14,203 nt of DNA from an uncultured Lachnospiraceae bacterium. GTDB taxonomy: Bacteria > Bacillota > Clostridia > Lachnospirales > Lachnospiraceae. The stretch lies in NCBI GenBank assembly GCA_910588215.1, contig CAJUQJ010000071.1:1-14203 (forward strand), given 5' to 3'. The notes below the pieces were generated by a model. The model worked only from the letters and a program-made list of their open reading frames with translations, did not search any database and was not told the origin of the DNA. This document shows positions 13,394 through 14,203 of the stretch, piece by piece. A program made the position numbers and the translations under genes. Each line of letters starts with the position of its first letter. The stretch's first letter is position 1.

Positions 13394-13402
13394 TGGTATA
13401 AT
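13394..13402 (+). promoter_or_regulatory. Extended -10 promoter of the 250-residue gene
   Basis: TGGTATAAT is a full extended -10 element; the -35 region (GTTAAA or TTAAAT near 13374-13380) is weak. Predicted start is near 13409, about 28 bases before the ATG. Confidence 0.65.
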
Positions 13403-13436
13403 TTCCTCATCAAAAGATACTGCGGGAGAAACGTAT

Positions 13437-14189
13437 ATGAGCTATATTTTTGAAAAGAATGCAGAAGCATTTTTGTCCTCTCACAATGTTGATATCCATA
13501 ATCATTATTATAAATCCTCAGAAAATTATTTAAAAGTTAAAGATACAAGGATAGTTATAAACAGTCCATACAGCATGCCTTTAGAAGAATTCATTGAGCG
13601 TTATCTATTATCTGAACAGGAAGTGATAAAAACTTACGAAAGTATTTACGAAATGGGAAACCCTTACAAATTTGATGATAAGGATTGTGAAGACATAGCT
13701 GTAGCAGAAGAAATTATCCTCAATGAACCAGTAGACAAAGAATCCGAAAAAACAATCGAAGAAATTGTCAATAATTTTGTAAGACCGAGAGGTTTGATAG
13801 ATCGGTTAAATACTTACCTTGGCATTGATTTAGAATCATTTCCAAACAAAGATAAGAAGTACAAACGTGAAAGGTGTAAAATACTATACTTGTTTTACAC
13901 TCTGGAGAAAAAATATGCACATACCAATGTTTTGATGTTACTTAGTAATCCATCAATGGAAAATATAGATAATTCATTTATAGGTATGCAGACTCACAAT
14001 GGGGAGATTATCAAATTAATTAAAGAATCCCTTGAAAAGGAGCTGCCTTTAGCGACAAAGGAAAAAATTAAAAAAGATATAGCTCGTATTTCCAAAACTT
14101 GGGATGCCGTGATGGAGAATGCTTATTACCTTATGGACTTTATGTATGAACCTAAAAGTCGTATAATGTATACTCAAATAATCAGCTAA
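13437..14189 (+). CDS. Unknown AT-rich 250-residue protein
   Basis: I do not recognise this protein. The frame opens at 13386, but ATG 13437 is chosen: GGGAGA stands 7 bases before it and the longer frame would start upstream of the predicted transcript start. It is cytoplasmic and helix-rich with many charged residues. It has an acidic middle (DDKDCEDIAVAEEIILNE, KESEKTIEEIVNNF), then a GLIDRLNTYLGIDLESF stretch and KRERCKILYLFYTLEKKY. The C-terminal part is helical (LEKELPLATKEKIKKDIARI). There is no signal peptide, transmembrane helix or obvious catalytic motif. Base use differs from its neighbours: in one 60-base line counted (13861-13920) G+C is 19, against 36 in a YqaJ line (3781-3840). 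It is a lone gene on its own promoter, which suggests recent transfer and a cargo or defence role. Confidence 0.7.
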   Translation: MSYIFEKNAEAFLSSHNVDIHNHYYKSSENYLKVKDTRIVINSPYSMPLEEFIERYLLSEQEVIKTYESIYEMGNPYKFDDKDCEDIAVAEEIILNEPVDKESEKTIEEIVNNFVRPRGLIDRLNTYLGIDLESFPNKDKKYKRERCKILYLFYTLEKKYAHTNVLMLLSNPSMENIDNSFIGMQTHNGEIIKLIKESLEKELPLATKEKIKKDIARISKTWDAVMENAYYLMDFMYEPKSRIMYTQIIS

Positions 14190-14203
14190 GAATTACGCCC
14201 AGT

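Noticed and set aside
1..14203. CRISPR array or insertion sequence
   Set aside because: No regularly spaced direct repeats, no transposase with terminal inverted repeats and no target duplication were seen. The Rpn-type nuclease carries the word transposase in some annotations but shows no such ends here.

Overview
The window looks like accessory DNA from a Firmicute of the Lachnospiraceae type (Blautia, Ruminococcus or Coprococcus relatives). This rests on protein families (DUF932, YqaJ, DUF3848, DUF5688, DUF2786), strong AGGAGG-type ribosome sites, GTG/TTG starts and housekeeping-type promoters. It carries no rRNA, tRNA or metabolic core gene. It has two kinds of DNA-segregation gene (a ParB-family protein and a ParM/ParR actin system) and a phage-style recombination module. 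That combination suggests a large plasmid, a phage-plasmid or an integrative conjugative element; no replication, conjugation or integrase gene lies in the window to decide between them.

Layout, left to right. (1) 1-211: short unresolved open frames on the minus strand. (2) 284-1174 (-): a PD-(D/E)XK Rpn/transposase-type nuclease with its own promoter and terminator. (3) 5862 down to 1414 (-): a tightly packed recombination operon. In transcription order it holds a 39-residue peptide, a hairpin terminator or attenuator, DUF932, a four-cysteine small protein, YqaJ exonuclease, DUF3848, a Rad52-like annealing protein and DUF5688. (4) 6128-7183 (-): a membrane acyltransferase bounded by its own terminator. 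(5) 8763 down to 7431 (-): a second small operon of DUF2786, an LPD28-like protein, a 41-residue peptide and a Mor-like regulator. The last two overlap by GTGA, and an 18-bp inverted repeat sits inside the 41-codon gene. (6) 8764-9098: a divergent control region. (7) 9099-9992 (+): the ParB-family gene. (8) 10000-10684: no intact gene on either strand; it holds a decayed minus-strand coding region and a cluster of TGCAAC/GTTGCA repeats. (9) 12577 down to 10685 (-): an operon of an unknown 177-residue protein, a ParM-like actin and a ParR-like adaptor. (10) 12977-14189 (+): two short plus-strand units, a 49-residue one-helix peptide and an AT-rich 250-residue orphan.

How it may fit together (inference): YqaJ would resect double-stranded ends and the Rad52-like protein would anneal the strands, with the DUF neighbours as accessories. 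The Par genes would keep the replicon in the population. A 12-bp perfect palindrome, GAATATATATTC, lies in the leader regions of both the parB gene and the parM operon, hinting at common control or a shared segregation site. The nuclease, the acyltransferase and the 250-residue orphan look like independently acquired cargo.
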